Source: Bradyrhizobium agreste (GTDB lineage Bacteria > Pseudomonadota > Alphaproteobacteria > Rhizobiales > Xanthobacteraceae). Taken from it: a DNA stretch of 64,000 bases. A program made the translations under genes and the position numbers. Positions within the stretch are counted from its first letter, which is position 1, and each line of letters begins with the position of its first letter. The notes beneath the pieces are model-generated. The model had not been told where the DNA came from and searched no databases. It worked only from the letters and a program-made list of their open reading frames with translations. Location: assembly GCF_016031625.1 (NCBI RefSeq), contig NZ_JACCHP010000003.1, forward strand, positions 62,001 to 126,000. The letters run 5' to 3'. Positions 33,631 to 42,601 of this stretch are shown here, piece by piece.

Positions 33631-34935
33631 ATGAAGATCAGGCTCATTCTGCTTGCGCTGCTTGCCGTCGGCACTGTCGGTAGTGCGGGGGCGCTCCTGT
33701 ATGCTTGGGAATCGGCGATCCCTCCGATCGATCCGAAGTCGCTCGGCGCGCCGGACCGTGCGGCGGTGCGCCGCGGAGCGAACCTTGCCCTCCTCGGCGA
33801 TTGCGCCACATGCCACACCGCGCCGGGCGCGCGTCCCTATGCCGGTGGGCTGGCGATGCCGACGCCGTTCGGTACTATCTACTCCACCAACATCACGCCG
33901 GATCCGGAGACGGGAATCGGCCGCTGGTCGGAGCGGGCTTTCATCCGTGCGCTGCGCTCCGGCGTGGATCGTGAAGGACGTCATCTTTATCCTGCTTTTC
34001 CGTACGATCATTTCACGCGCGTGTCGGACGAGGACGCAAAGGCGCTGTACGCCTTCTTTATGTCGATCGAACCGGTGAGGTCGTCGGCACCGGCCAACGA
34101 GCTGCCATTTCCGTTGAACATTCGACTGACGCTCGCCGGGTGGAAGCTGCTGTTTCTGCGTCAGGGGCCCTTCGTCGTGGACCCATCGAAGGATGAGATC
34201 TGGAACAAAGGAAAGTATCTGGTCGACGGATTGGGGCACTGCGGCGCCTGCCATTCTCCCCGAAATCTCCTCGGCGCGGAAAAGACGTCGGCCGGCTTCG
34301 CGGGAGGCGATGCTGAGGGCTGGCGCGCTTATGCGCTCGGGCGAAGCTCGCCATCGCCGATCCTGTGGGAAGAGGGTGCGCTCGCAGACTATCTTGCGCG
34401 TGGCTTCCATCCTCTGCACGGGACCGCTCAGGGGCCGATGGCGAACGTGGTCGAGAATTTGTCCCGGGTCGATCCCGCGGACGTTCGCGCGATGGCCCAC
34501 TATCTCGCCTCTCTCGGCAAGCGAGAGGGACGGAATGGAGCCGAGCCGGAAGCTTTAGGTCCGGGGCGCCTGCCGCAGTCCGCGGGCATTCAGGCCGCGA
34601 CGCCCCCTGTTCCGTCCGTACCGGGTGGCACCATCTATGCGACCGTCTGCGCGTCGTGCCACGAGAGTGACAGGTCCTTGCCGCTCGGCGGCGCGAGACT
34701 CGACCTCTCCACCGCGATCACTGACGACACGCCTGCCAACCTCGTCAATCTGGTGATCAAGGGAATTCCAGCCAGGGGCGGCGCTTCGACGCGCCCGATC
34801 ATGCCCGGATTCGGCGACGTTCTCGACGACCGGCAGATATCGGATCTCGCCAGCTACTTGCGCAACCGGTTTGCCGGAAAGCCGCAATGGGCTGGGTTGA
34901 ACAAGGCGGTTGCGGAAGCAAGAGGCGGACGATGA
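33631..34935 (+). CDS. Tri-haem cytochrome c, electron acceptor of the molybdenum hydroxylase
   Basis: A 434-residue membrane-anchored periplasmic protein. One N-terminal hydrophobic helix (residues 3-25) is followed by three CxxCH haem sites: Cys58/Cys61/His62 (CATCH), Cys204/Cys207/His208 (CGACH) and Cys340/Cys343/His344 (CASCH). Spacing is that of the triple-haem subunits of gluconate/aldehyde dehydrogenases and of nicotinate and isoquinoline oxidoreductases. It would pass electrons from the [2Fe-2S] protein to the respiratory chain. The ATG at 33631 has GGAAGG upstream. It is the first gene of the plus-strand arm and lies 40 bases before the iron-sulfur gene. Confidence 0.93.
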   Translation: MKIRLILLALLAVGTVGSAGALLYAWESAIPPIDPKSLGAPDRAAVRRGANLALLGDCATCHTAPGARPYAGGLAMPTPFGTIYSTNITPDPETGIGRWSERAFIRALRSGVDREGRHLYPAFPYDHFTRVSDEDAKALYAFFMSIEPVRSSAPANELPFPLNIRLTLAGWKLLFLRQGPFVVDPSKDEIWNKGKYLVDGLGHCGACHSPRNLLGAEKTSAGFAGGDAEGWRAYALGRSSPSPILWEEGALADYLARGFHPLHGTAQGPMANVVENLSRVDPADVRAMAHYLASLGKREGRNGAEPEALGPGRLPQSAGIQAATPPVPSVPGGTIYATVCASCHESDRSLPLGGARLDLSTAITDDTPANLVNLVIKGIPARGGASTRPIMPGFGDVLDDRQISDLASYLRNRFAGKPQWAGLNKAVAEARGGR

Positions 34936-34975
34936 GTCGGAGCAAACAAGGACACAGGAGGCTCGGCGAAGCGGC

Positions 34976-35464
34976 ATGACGACCCTTATTGTCAACGGCG
35001 AGAGCCGATCGGTGACGGCGAGTCCTGACACGCCGCTGCTTTACGTCCTCAGGGACGAACTTGGCCTGAACGCGGCGAAATACGGTTGCGGACTCGGGCA
35101 GTGCGGAGCTTGCACCGTCATCGTGGACGGCAAGGCCGTGTTCTCCTGCGTGACGCCGGTGATGATGCTGGAGGGGCGGTCGGTCGTCACGGTGGAAGGA
35201 ATCGGCAGTTCGGACGACCCCGGCCCGATGCAGCGCGCGTTCATCGCCGAACAGGCCGCACAATGCGGATACTGTATTCCTGGCATGATGATGCGCGCCC
35301 AGGCACTGCTCAAGCGCGATCCGCATGCGAGCGATGAAGCGATCAGAGCTGAACTGCAGCCTCACCTCTGCCGATGCGGGACGCATATGCGTATCCTGCG
35401 AGCGATCCGGCGCGCCGCCGAAGACATGCGGCCGAAAGCAGCCGAGGCAGGGACGGGGCGATGA
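34976..35464 (+). CDS. [2Fe-2S] small subunit of a molybdenum hydroxylase
   Basis: A 162-residue protein with two [2Fe-2S] sites. The plant-ferredoxin-type site uses Cys38, Cys43, Cys46 and Cys58; the helical site uses Cys97, Cys100, Cys132 and Cys134 (CRCGTHMRI). This two-domain form without FAD domain is that of IorA/NicA/aldehyde-oxidoreductase small subunits. The ATG at 34976 is picked because homology starts there and a GGAGG lies upstream. Its stop overlaps the next ATG by four bases. It carries electrons from the molybdenum cofactor to the cytochrome. Confidence 0.95.
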   Translation: MTTLIVNGESRSVTASPDTPLLYVLRDELGLNAAKYGCGLGQCGACTVIVDGKAVFSCVTPVMMLEGRSVVTVEGIGSSDDPGPMQRAFIAEQAAQCGYCIPGMMMRAQALLKRDPHASDEAIRAELQPHLCRCGTHMRILRAIRRAAEDMRPKAAEAGTGR

Positions 35465-37689
35465 CGCAAGCTTTCTCTCGCCGCAGTGTCCTGGCCGGCG
35501 CTGGTGCGCTGATCGTCGCTTTCCAGCTCTCCCGGTCCTGCGCGCAAACCGAGACCGGGACCGGCGGCGGCTCCCCCAAGCTCGGCCTTCCGGGGAGTCT
35601 CGACGACACTCCAAGCATCGATGCCTGGATCCGCGTCGATTCCTCGGGTGCTGCCACGATTCTCACCGGGAAGGCCGAACTGGGCCAAGGACTCAAGACT
35701 GCGCTTTTGCAGGTCGCAGCAGAAGAGCTCAAGCTGCCGGCGAACCGGCTCTCGCTGGTCACGGCGGACACGGCACGGACGCCCAACGAAGGCTACACCG
35801 CGGCAAGTCACTCGATGCAGGACTCCGGTACCGCAATTCGGCACGCGGCGGCACAGGCCCGTGAGATACTGATAGGTGAGGCGGCCCGCAGACTGGGCGT
35901 ACCCGCCACCTCACTGCAGGCCCGCAACGGCGAGGTATCGGGGCCCAGCGGCGCGCGAGTCAGTTACGGCGAATTGGTTCGCGATCAACTGCTTTCGGGT
36001 CAGGCCAAGCCGGCCTCGCGATTGACCCCGCCCGCCGAATTCACGGTGATGGGCCTCCCGGTCCCCCGGATCGATATTCCGGCCAAGGTGACGGGCGAGG
36101 CGGCATATGTTCAGGACCTTCGCCCGGAGGGAATGCTGCACGGCCGGGTCGTCCGTCCACCGAGCTACGGAGCCACGCTGCGCGACGTCGACGTCGCGCA
36201 AGCGCAACGAGTGAACGGCGTCATGAAGGTCGTTCGCGACGGCAACTTCCTCGGCGTGCTTGCGGACCAGGAATGGCCCGCCATTCAGGCGATGCGAACT
36301 CTCGCGGCCAGCACGACCTGGATCGAACAGCAAGCCTTGCCGGAGAGTACGAAACTGCCGGCGGTCTTGATGAACCTGCCTTCGCGGGACACCACCATTC
36401 ACGATGCCGGGTCGCCGGGAAAGGCGGCAATTTTCGTCGAGGGCACCTTCAGCCGGCCCTATCTGACACACGGCTCAATCGGGCCGTCGTGCGCGCTTGC
36501 CCTGTTTCGGGACGGCGAACTGACTGTTTGGACGCATACCCAGGGCGTGTTCTTTCTCCGCGATGCCATCGCCGGCATGCTGCGGCTGCCGGTCGAGAAG
36601 GTCCGGTGCATTCATGCGGAAGGGGCCGGCTGCTACGGCCACAACGGAGCCGACGACGCGGCGGCTGACGCAGCGATACTCGCCATGGCCGTACCCGGCC
36701 GCCCCGTGAGGCTCCAGCTGATGCGGGAACAGGAGCATGCGTGGGATCCGTTCGGCCCCGGAATGGTCGTCAAGCTCCGCGCCGGGGTCGGAGCGGACGG
36801 CGCGATTGCGGACTGGCACCATGAGGTCTGGAGCCAATCGCACATGATGCGGCCTGGTCCTCCCGGTACGCTGACGGCGGCTCGATTGAAGTCGGATCCC
36901 TCTCCGCCGGCCCCGCCCATCGCGCTCGCCCAGCCCGAGGGAGGCGGCGACCGGAACGCCGTCCCGCTCTACGCTTTGCCGAACGCCAGGGTCATCAGCC
37001 ACTTTCTGCCGGATATGCCTTTGCGTGGGTCGTCGATGCGCTCGCTGGGAGGCTACCTCAACGTTCTCTCGATCGAGAGCACCATGGAAGATCTCGCGGT
37101 TCGATCCAAGCAGGATCCCGTGGAATTCCGGCTCCGGCACATCTCGGATCCTCGCGCCCGCGAAGTGATCGAAACGGCCGCTTCGCGTTTCGGCTGGGCC
37201 ATGCGCGTGAAGTCTTCCGGGGGCACGGGATTCGGGTTCGGTTTCGCCCGGTACAAGAACCTGGAGGCCTGGTGCGCCGTCGCCATGGAAATCGAGGTGC
37301 AGCGCCAGACGGGCGCTGTGCGCGTCCGGCGCGTCGTGGCCGCCGTTGACACGGGGCAGGTCGTAAATCCCGATGGGGTTCGCAACCAGATCGAAGGCGG
37401 CATCCTGCAGTCGCTGAGCTGGACCTTGTTCGAGCAGGTCACGTTCGATCGTACCCGAGTAACCTCCGTGGACTGGTCGTCCTACCCGATCATGCGGTTC
37501 GACAGCGTTCCCGAGAAGGTCGAGGTCCACCTTGTAGATCGACCTGGCGACGCGTTCTATGGGGTAGCCGAGGCGGCGCAAGCACCCGCGGGAGCCGCGA
37601 TCGCAAATGCGATCAAAGACGCGGCGGGCGTGCGGTTGCACGACCTTCCGTTCACGTCGGTCCGCATCAGGAAAGCGATAGGGGCGTGA
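35461..37689 (+). CDS. Molybdopterin-binding large subunit, isoquinoline 1-oxidoreductase / nicotinate dehydrogenase type
   Basis: A 742-residue catalytic subunit of the xanthine dehydrogenase superfamily that hydroxylates an N-heteroaromatic ring or oxidises an aldehyde, using water as oxygen source. An N-terminal twin-arginine signal (FSRRSVLAGAG, residues 5-15) indicates export with the cofactor bound. Two halves show the tandem arrangement: the first cofactor loop includes GKAELGQGLKTALLQVAAEEL, and the active-site Glu704 sits in YGVAEAAQAP. The usual GGGxG loops are modified as in IorB. The short start overlaps the small-subunit stop. The cytochrome partner and missing FAD subunit make IorAB/NicAB-like enzymes the nearest models. 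The substrate is not determined. Confidence 0.9.
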   Translation: MTQAFSRRSVLAGAGALIVAFQLSRSCAQTETGTGGGSPKLGLPGSLDDTPSIDAWIRVDSSGAATILTGKAELGQGLKTALLQVAAEELKLPANRLSLVTADTARTPNEGYTAASHSMQDSGTAIRHAAAQAREILIGEAARRLGVPATSLQARNGEVSGPSGARVSYGELVRDQLLSGQAKPASRLTPPAEFTVMGLPVPRIDIPAKVTGEAAYVQDLRPEGMLHGRVVRPPSYGATLRDVDVAQAQRVNGVMKVVRDGNFLGVLADQEWPAIQAMRTLAASTTWIEQQALPESTKLPAVLMNLPSRDTTIHDAGSPGKAAIFVEGTFSRPYLTHGSIGPSCALALFRDGELTVWTHTQGVFFLRDAIAGMLRLPVEKVRCIHAEGAGCYGHNGADDAAADAAILAMAVPGRPVRLQLMREQEHAWDPFGPGMVVKLRAGVGADGAIADWHHEVWSQSHMMRPGPPGTLTAARLKSDPSPPAPPIALAQPEGGGDRNAVPLYALPNARVISHFLPDMPLRGSSMRSLGGYLNVLSIESTMEDLAVRSKQDPVEFRLRHISDPRAREVIETAASRFGWAMRVKSSGGTGFGFGFARYKNLEAWCAVAMEIEVQRQTGAVRVRRVVAAVDTGQVVNPDGVRNQIEGGILQSLSWTLFEQVTFDRTRVTSVDWSSYPIMRFDSVPEKVEVHLVDRPGDAFYGVAEAAQAPAGAAIANAIKDAAGVRLHDLPFTSVRIRKAIGA

Positions 37690-38871
37690 TTGGAACAGCA
37701 TCTCCCTTCCGCGCAGGAGGCGAATGGATCGGCTGAGCCACATTCGGCTAAGTACGTCGATGCACGGATTCCTCCAACGGTGTTCGATTGGGCTCGATGG
37801 CAGCCGTTCCTCCACGCGTTTGCCGCCATGGCCATCGTCGCGATCGCATGGACTGTCGCAGCGTATTGGCCACGATGGACCGGCGCATATCGCTACCAGA
37901 GCACGGACGACGCTTACGTGGCCGGCGACGTTACTCCACTTGCCGCCAAGGTGTCCGGGTATGTGAAATCCGTGGCGGTCGACGACTATCAGCACGTGCG
38001 CCGCGGTGATCTGGTCGTCGAAATCGATCCCTCGGACTTTCAGGCCCAGCTCGACCTCGCGGAAGCCAACGTGGCTGCAGCGAACGCTGCGCAGGCGCAG
38101 ATCGCCTCCCGGCGCGCGATACAACTCACCTTGATACGGCAAGCCGAGGCAAACATCCGCGCCAGCCAGGCGGAGCTTGCGCGCGCATCCGCCGAAGCCC
38201 GTCGGCAGACCAGTCTGCTGCAGACGCAAATCGCCGGCACGGAGCAACGGGTCGAGCAAGCGAACGCAGAAGCGCTCAAGGCGGAGGCGGCCGTACTTCT
38301 CAACCGCGCTCAACTCGATCAGCAGACGGCGCTGCTGTCTCAACTGGATGTCGAGGAGAAGCAGTTGATGGCCCAAACGGCGGCCGCGCACGCCCAAGCC
38401 GATCTCGCGCGCAACAATCTTGGCTATACGCGAATCCTGTCGCCTTCGGACGGGATGGTGGCTGCGAGACAGGTACGGCCTGGTCAATTCATCGGCGTGG
38501 GCAACCAGGTCATTACGGTGGTTCCCCTTCCCAATGTCTGGGTCATCGCCAACCTCAAAGAGACGCAGATGGCCCGAGTGCGCGCAGGCAATACAGCGCG
38601 CGTTACTGTGGACGCCTTTCCGTCTCTAGTGATGAAGGGTCGCGTCGAGAGCTGGTCGCCCGCCACTGGCTCGACATTCGCGCTGCTGCCGCCTGACAAC
38701 GCGACGGGCAACTTCACCAAGGTCGTGCAGCGCGTTCCTGTCAAGATCACACTGGCGCCGGATCCTGCGTTGGGCAGTCTGATCCGCCCGGGCATGTCGG
38801 TGATCGCGACGATCGATACGGCCTCGGACGCCGAGCCGGACGCTTCGCACGAAGGGGGTCGACCGCGGTGA
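37690..38871 (+). CDS. HlyD/EmrA-family membrane fusion protein
   Basis: A 393-residue periplasmic adaptor with one N-terminal membrane helix (residues about 45-66). A biotinyl-lipoyl half (STDDAYVAGDVTPLAAKVSGY), a long alpha-helical hairpin of about 130 residues, and a beta-barrel (TRILSPSDGMVAARQVRPGQ) follow. It starts with TTG immediately after the large-subunit stop. No ATG gives a complete protein, so the TTG is likely real. It pairs with the EmrB-like gene at 38868, which overlaps it by four bases. This looks like a tripartite pump for a toxic substrate or intermediate of the catabolic block. Confidence 0.88.
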   Translation: MEQHLPSAQEANGSAEPHSAKYVDARIPPTVFDWARWQPFLHAFAAMAIVAIAWTVAAYWPRWTGAYRYQSTDDAYVAGDVTPLAAKVSGYVKSVAVDDYQHVRRGDLVVEIDPSDFQAQLDLAEANVAAANAAQAQIASRRAIQLTLIRQAEANIRASQAELARASAEARRQTSLLQTQIAGTEQRVEQANAEALKAEAAVLLNRAQLDQQTALLSQLDVEEKQLMAQTAAAHAQADLARNNLGYTRILSPSDGMVAARQVRPGQFIGVGNQVITVVPLPNVWVIANLKETQMARVRAGNTARVTVDAFPSLVMKGRVESWSPATGSTFALLPPDNATGNFTKVVQRVPVKITLAPDPALGSLIRPGMSVIATIDTASDAEPDASHEGGRPR

Positions 38872-40448
38872 CGATCGCCACATCTTTGGGCTGGAGCCCG
38901 GCGGCTGCTAGGGGCCATACGCTCAGGCCTTATCTAGGTCTCTTGGGCGTGATGATCGGCTCCATGACGTCCACTCTCAGCACGCGAGTGACCGTGTTCG
39001 GGCTCGCCGACCTTCGTGGCGCTCTAGCTGTAGGCTTCGACGAGGGGGCTTGGATCACCACGGCTATCGGAATCGGTCAACTGATCGGGGGAATATCCTG
39101 CCCCTACCTCGCGAGCGTGGTCGGGCCCCGTCGCATGCTTCTGGCAGGCATTGCGGTTTTCTTCGCGGCGAGCCTTCTAGCTCCGCTGTCGCCGAACTTT
39201 TCGGCCTACATTGTCGCGCAGGTCTTCGGCAGTCTTGGCGCAGGCACCTTCATTCCGCTGACCATCATCTACATCAGTCGTCACGTGCCGAGCCACCTGA
39301 AGACCTATGGGTTCGCGATCTTCGCGATGAATTCCGAGTTTTCTCAGAATGTGGCAGCCTCCATCGAGGGATTCTATGCGGACCATTGGTCCTGGCACTG
39401 GATGAACTGGCAGTATTGCCTGGTGCTGCCGATCATGTTTGCATGCGTCCGCTACGGAATCCCGCAAGACGATCCTGACGACGGCTCGAAATTGCGTAAT
39501 TTGGATTGGCCGGCGCTCCTGTATGGCTGGCTCGGCTTCGGTCTGCTCTACGCAGGCATCGATCAGGGAAATCGGCTCGACTGGATAGGGAGCGGTCTCG
39601 TCTCCGGATTGCTCCTTGGGGGCTTTCTTGCCGTCCTGGCATTCATCGTCCGCGAGCTTACGACCTCGCACCCGGCAATCGATATCCGAATTCTCTCTCG
39701 CAGCGACCTGTTGTTGTTCTTTATCCTGCTGGCCGGCTTTCGCTTCATCATCCTATCGATCGGCTATATTATCCCGGTCTACCTGCAGGTTATCCAGAAC
39801 TACCGCGGCCTCCAGGTCGGGACGGTGCTGCTATGGATCGCGCTGCCGCAGTTCTTGCTCGTCCTGCCGCTGGGGCGGCTTCTACAGCAACTTGATCCCA
39901 GGTGGACGTTGGGTCTGGGCTCGGCGCTGATCGCGGCTGCGTGCCTGATCGCCACCAATTTGACCGATCAATGGGCGACGGGCGATTTCCTGGGCCCTCA
40001 GGCGCTGCAGGCAGTGGGACAATCCCTGGCGCTCACAAGTCTGGTGATCTTGATATCGCGATCGATCACGCCTGCTCAAGCCGTCGCGATCGGATCTTTC
40101 ATGCAGACGAGTCGATTGCTCGGGGGAGAGATCGGCACCGCCTTCATGCAGACCTTCGTGCGGGTGCGCGAGCAGATCCACTCGAACCTGCTCGGCCTGC
40201 ATGTGCAGATGCAGGATGACCTTACGGGCGATCGACTGTCGGCCTACGGTCGCGCATTGAGCTCGCATGCGTCCGAGGGCGTAGCGCAGGCGATGAAATT
40301 GCTGGCCGGTGCGGTCGCACGACAGGCTTCTATCCTCGCTTACATCGACGGATTTTGCGCCGCAGCCGTGGTCGCGGCCCTATGTTGGATCCTCGCCGCG
40401 TTCGTCCGAAGTCCGGGTGCGGCGCGGGGCGAAGCCTCTTCCCGATAG
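38868..40448 (+). CDS. DHA2-family MFS efflux transporter, EmrB-like
   Basis: A 526-residue inner-membrane pump with about fourteen helices, matching the DHA2/EmrB group. The motif GIGQLIGGISCPYLASVVGPRRM is the helix 2-3 loop, and the terminal helices carry a GSFMQTSRLLGGEIGTA segment typical of the group. The start is GTG, sharing GTGA with the stop of the HlyD gene. The proposed substrate is a toxic ring intermediate. It ends the plus-strand operon and converges on the TetR gene, which begins 22 bases later on the other strand. Confidence 0.9.
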   Translation: MTIATSLGWSPAAARGHTLRPYLGLLGVMIGSMTSTLSTRVTVFGLADLRGALAVGFDEGAWITTAIGIGQLIGGISCPYLASVVGPRRMLLAGIAVFFAASLLAPLSPNFSAYIVAQVFGSLGAGTFIPLTIIYISRHVPSHLKTYGFAIFAMNSEFSQNVAASIEGFYADHWSWHWMNWQYCLVLPIMFACVRYGIPQDDPDDGSKLRNLDWPALLYGWLGFGLLYAGIDQGNRLDWIGSGLVSGLLLGGFLAVLAFIVRELTTSHPAIDIRILSRSDLLLFFILLAGFRFIILSIGYIIPVYLQVIQNYRGLQVGTVLLWIALPQFLLVLPLGRLLQQLDPRWTLGLGSALIAAACLIATNLTDQWATGDFLGPQALQAVGQSLALTSLVILISRSITPAQAVAIGSFMQTSRLLGGEIGTAFMQTFVRVREQIHSNLLGLHVQMQDDLTGDRLSAYGRALSSHASEGVAQAMKLLAGAVARQASILAYIDGFCAAAVVAALCWILAAFVRSPGAARGEASSR

Positions 40449-40470
40449 CTCCCGGGCGACCGAGAACGGA

Positions 40471-41181
40471 TCAAGGGCTCGTCTTTGCCGGAAGAACGGT
40501 GCGCACGCCGCCGAGGAAGGTCGCTACTTTCGCATCGATGATCGAGTCGACGTCGGTCTCGAGCGGCATGGAATAAATGAACTGACGTACCCCGAGATAG
40601 AATATGGCCGCATGCAGTCCCCACACCATCTCGATTTCGAGAACGGTGATCGGAAGGTCGCCGGTCGAGGGACGCCCGTATTCGAACCTGATCTCCTCGA
40701 TGACCTTTTCGAATGCGCGCTCTCGCAGCATCTTGAGATATCGGGCGTTCAGGCCGAGGTTCTTGAGGCCCGCGAACATGAAGAGCCGGATCCATTCGTA
40801 GGTGAGAATGACCTGCGCGTACTCCCGGTAGAAGCGACCTAGCCTCGCCTTCAGAGGAACCGAGCGGTCGGTGATGATCTTTTCCCAGGATGGATTCCAG
40901 CGTCCCACGAAGACCTCCTGGTAGACCCGCTCGATGAGGGCCTCCTTGCTTGGAAAATAGCGATAGAGCAGGGGCTGGGTGATGCCCAGCCGTCTGGCGA
41001 GTTCGCGGGTTTGCCCCTCGAACCCGTGCTCGGCGAAAAACGAGACCGCTTCTCGGGCGATGATCGCTTCGCGCTCGGTTGGGTCCAGCCTCTGCTGTTC
41101 CCGAGGGGGCGCGGGGCGCCGCGTTTTGCTGAGAGTTTTCATCTGCGATTCGTCGTTGTTGCCATTCGGCCCTTCATACAT
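40471..41181 (-). CDS. TetR/AcrR-family transcriptional regulator
   Basis: A 236-residue repressor. The helix-turn-helix is at about residues 55-75 (TRELARRLGITQPLLYRYF), preceded by helix 1 (IIAREAVSFFAEHGF). The remainder is a helical ligand-binding domain. The ATG at 41181 is one option. A GTG at 41196 lies four bases after GGAGG and is a good alternative, and the ATG at 41142 lacks a ribosome site. Operators 2 and 3 lie just upstream, giving autoregulation, and a matching site 8 kb away precedes the molybdenum hydroxylase arm. It is therefore the probable master regulator of the block. Confidence 0.9.
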   Translation of the reverse strand: MYEGPNGNNDESQMKTLSKTRRPAPPREQQRLDPTEREAIIAREAVSFFAEHGFEGQTRELARRLGITQPLLYRYFPSKEALIERVYQEVFVGRWNPSWEKIITDRSVPLKARLGRFYREYAQVILTYEWIRLFMFAGLKNLGLNARYLKMLRERAFEKVIEEIRFEYGRPSTGDLPITVLEIEMVWGLHAAIFYLGVRQFIYSMPLETDVDSIIDAKVATFLGGVRTVLPAKTSP

Positions 41182-41217
41182 GGTTTGCTGCGGCACCAGT
41201 CCTCCAATCACACTTTG

Positions 41218-41233
41218 TTTATCGATCGATAAA
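41218..41233. promoter_or_regulatory. TetR-type operator copy 2 (perfect palindrome)
   Basis: TTTATCGATCGATAAA is a perfect 16-base palindrome. It lies between the TetR gene start and the -35 box (41240) of the divergent monooxygenase promoter. It matches copy 1 at 14 and copy 3 at 13 of 16 positions. Confidence 0.75.
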
Positions 41234-41239
41234 TAGCGG

Positions 41240-41268
41240 TTGACAGGGATCAATGACACGCGGATAAT
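41240..41268 (+). promoter_or_regulatory. Sigma-70-type promoter of the 41322 monooxygenase operon
   Basis: A consensus -35 TTGACA (41240-41245), a 17-base spacer and GATAAT (41263-41268, five of six matches to TATAAT). Transcription should start near 41275, inside operator copy 3. This makes a clear repression geometry. Confidence 0.75.
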
Positions 41269-41283
41269 TGATCAAACGATAAA
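41268..41283. promoter_or_regulatory. TetR-type operator copy 3
   Basis: TTGATCAAACGATAAA agrees at 13 of 16 positions with copy 2 and shares the extension CGATAAATAAC with copy 1. It covers the -10 edge and the expected start point of the monooxygenase promoter. Binding here would prevent open-complex formation. Confidence 0.65.
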
Positions 41284-41321
41284 TAACGCTATCGTATTGG
41301 CAACCGCAAGGGAGGCTGCTC

Positions 41322-42572
41322 ATGAGGGACTATCCTTCAAAGCGTGGGACGCATCCGAAAGCCTTGGTGATCGGCGGGTCGATGGCCGGCCTATTCGCTG
41401 CTTTGCTGCTGCGCCGGGAGGGCTGGAACGTCGAAGTATATGAGCGGATTGGCGCGGAGTTGGCAGGTCGCGGCGCGGGCATCGTCACCCATTCCGAGCT
41501 GTTCGAAGTGCTAGGCAAGGCCGGCATCGATACTCGAGCCGCGGCAGTCGGAGTCGCAGTGCCGGGCCGGCGAGTGCTGGACCAGACCGGCCGCATCGCG
41601 GGCGAGCTCGGGCTGCACCAGGTTCTTACCTCCTGGGGACATCTTTACGGTCTCTTGAAGGCCGCGTTTCCGGCGGAGCACTATCATCACGGAAGTAACC
41701 TTGTCGATGTCGCCGATCTTGGCGATCGCGTGGTGGCGCGCTTCTCCGACGGCTCCGAGGCCTCCGGAGATCTGCTGATCGGCGCGGACGGTATATTTTC
41801 GAGCATCCGGTCGCGGCTTGCCGCAGACATACGTCCTGCGTATGCGGGCTACGTCGCCTGGCGAGGCCTCGTCAATGAACGCGATCTGTCACCCCGGACG
41901 CGCGCGGAATTGTGCGATTGGTTCGCCTTCAGCCTACCTCCCGGAGAGCAGATGCTCGGCTATCCGGTCGCCGGGCCCAACGAAGCGATGGCCATCGGCG
42001 AACGGCGGTTCAATTTCGTCTGGTATCGCCCGGCGGATGCCGACCATGGGTTGGCGGATCTCCTCACGGACGTCGACGGCATCAGACATGAATTGTCCAT
42101 TCCGCCGACCAAGATCCGGCCTGGCGTGATCGCGGCGATGCGACAGGACGCGGAGAGACTGCTTGCACCGCAATTCGCCGAGGTCGTTCGACTCACCTCG
42201 CAGCCGTTCATACAAGCCATTCTCGATCTCGAGACGCCGCGCATGCTGCTCGGATCGCGGACGCTGATTTTGGGCGATGCCGCTTTCGTCGCGAGACCCC
42301 ACGTCGGAATGGGCGTTACGAAGGCCGCGGCCGACGCCGCGGCTCTCGTCGATGCGCTGCGTGCCTGTCCCGGCGATCTGCCCGCGGCGCTCGCGAAGTT
42401 CGAGTCGATGCGGCTTCCTTTTGGGGCCGCGGTCGTCCGCCGCGCGCGCCAGCTCGGCGCATACATGCAGGCGCAGATCGCCACCGCCGAAGAACGTGCA
42501 ATGGCCGAGCAGCACCGCAGCCCGGAAGCGGTGATGACGGAAACCGCCGTCGCGACGGGCATCGCTGCCTGA
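41322..42572 (+). CDS. Second FAD-dependent hydroxylase of the 2,6-dihydroxypyridine 3-monooxygenase type
   Basis: A 416-residue flavoprotein monooxygenase related to the enzyme at 30923-32071. GGSMAG is at residues 18-23 and GRGAGIVTHSEL at about 49-60. GADGIFSSIRSR is the DG motif, and GDAAFVARPHVGMG near residue 325 binds FAD ribityl. A long helical C-terminus follows. The ATG has GGGAGG at ideal spacing and lies 54 bases after the promoter -10. Two related hydroxylases in one regulon suggest sequential hydroxylations or two substrates. The symporter pair follows on the same strand, 29 bases on. Confidence 0.88.
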   Translation: MRDYPSKRGTHPKALVIGGSMAGLFAALLLRREGWNVEVYERIGAELAGRGAGIVTHSELFEVLGKAGIDTRAAAVGVAVPGRRVLDQTGRIAGELGLHQVLTSWGHLYGLLKAAFPAEHYHHGSNLVDVADLGDRVVARFSDGSEASGDLLIGADGIFSSIRSRLAADIRPAYAGYVAWRGLVNERDLSPRTRAELCDWFAFSLPPGEQMLGYPVAGPNEAMAIGERRFNFVWYRPADADHGLADLLTDVDGIRHELSIPPTKIRPGVIAAMRQDAERLLAPQFAEVVRLTSQPFIQAILDLETPRMLLGSRTLILGDAAFVARPHVGMGVTKAAADAAALVDALRACPGDLPAALAKFESMRLPFGAAVVRRARQLGAYMQAQIATAEERAMAEQHRSPEAVMTETAVATGIAA

Positions 42573-42601
42573 CGAGTTTTCAAGAGGGAGGATTGCAAAC
42601 C

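Noticed and set aside
36475..38487. 670-codon minus-strand frame over the molybdenum hydroxylase and HlyD genes
   Set aside because: Antisense shadow of two clear genes with no recognisable domain.
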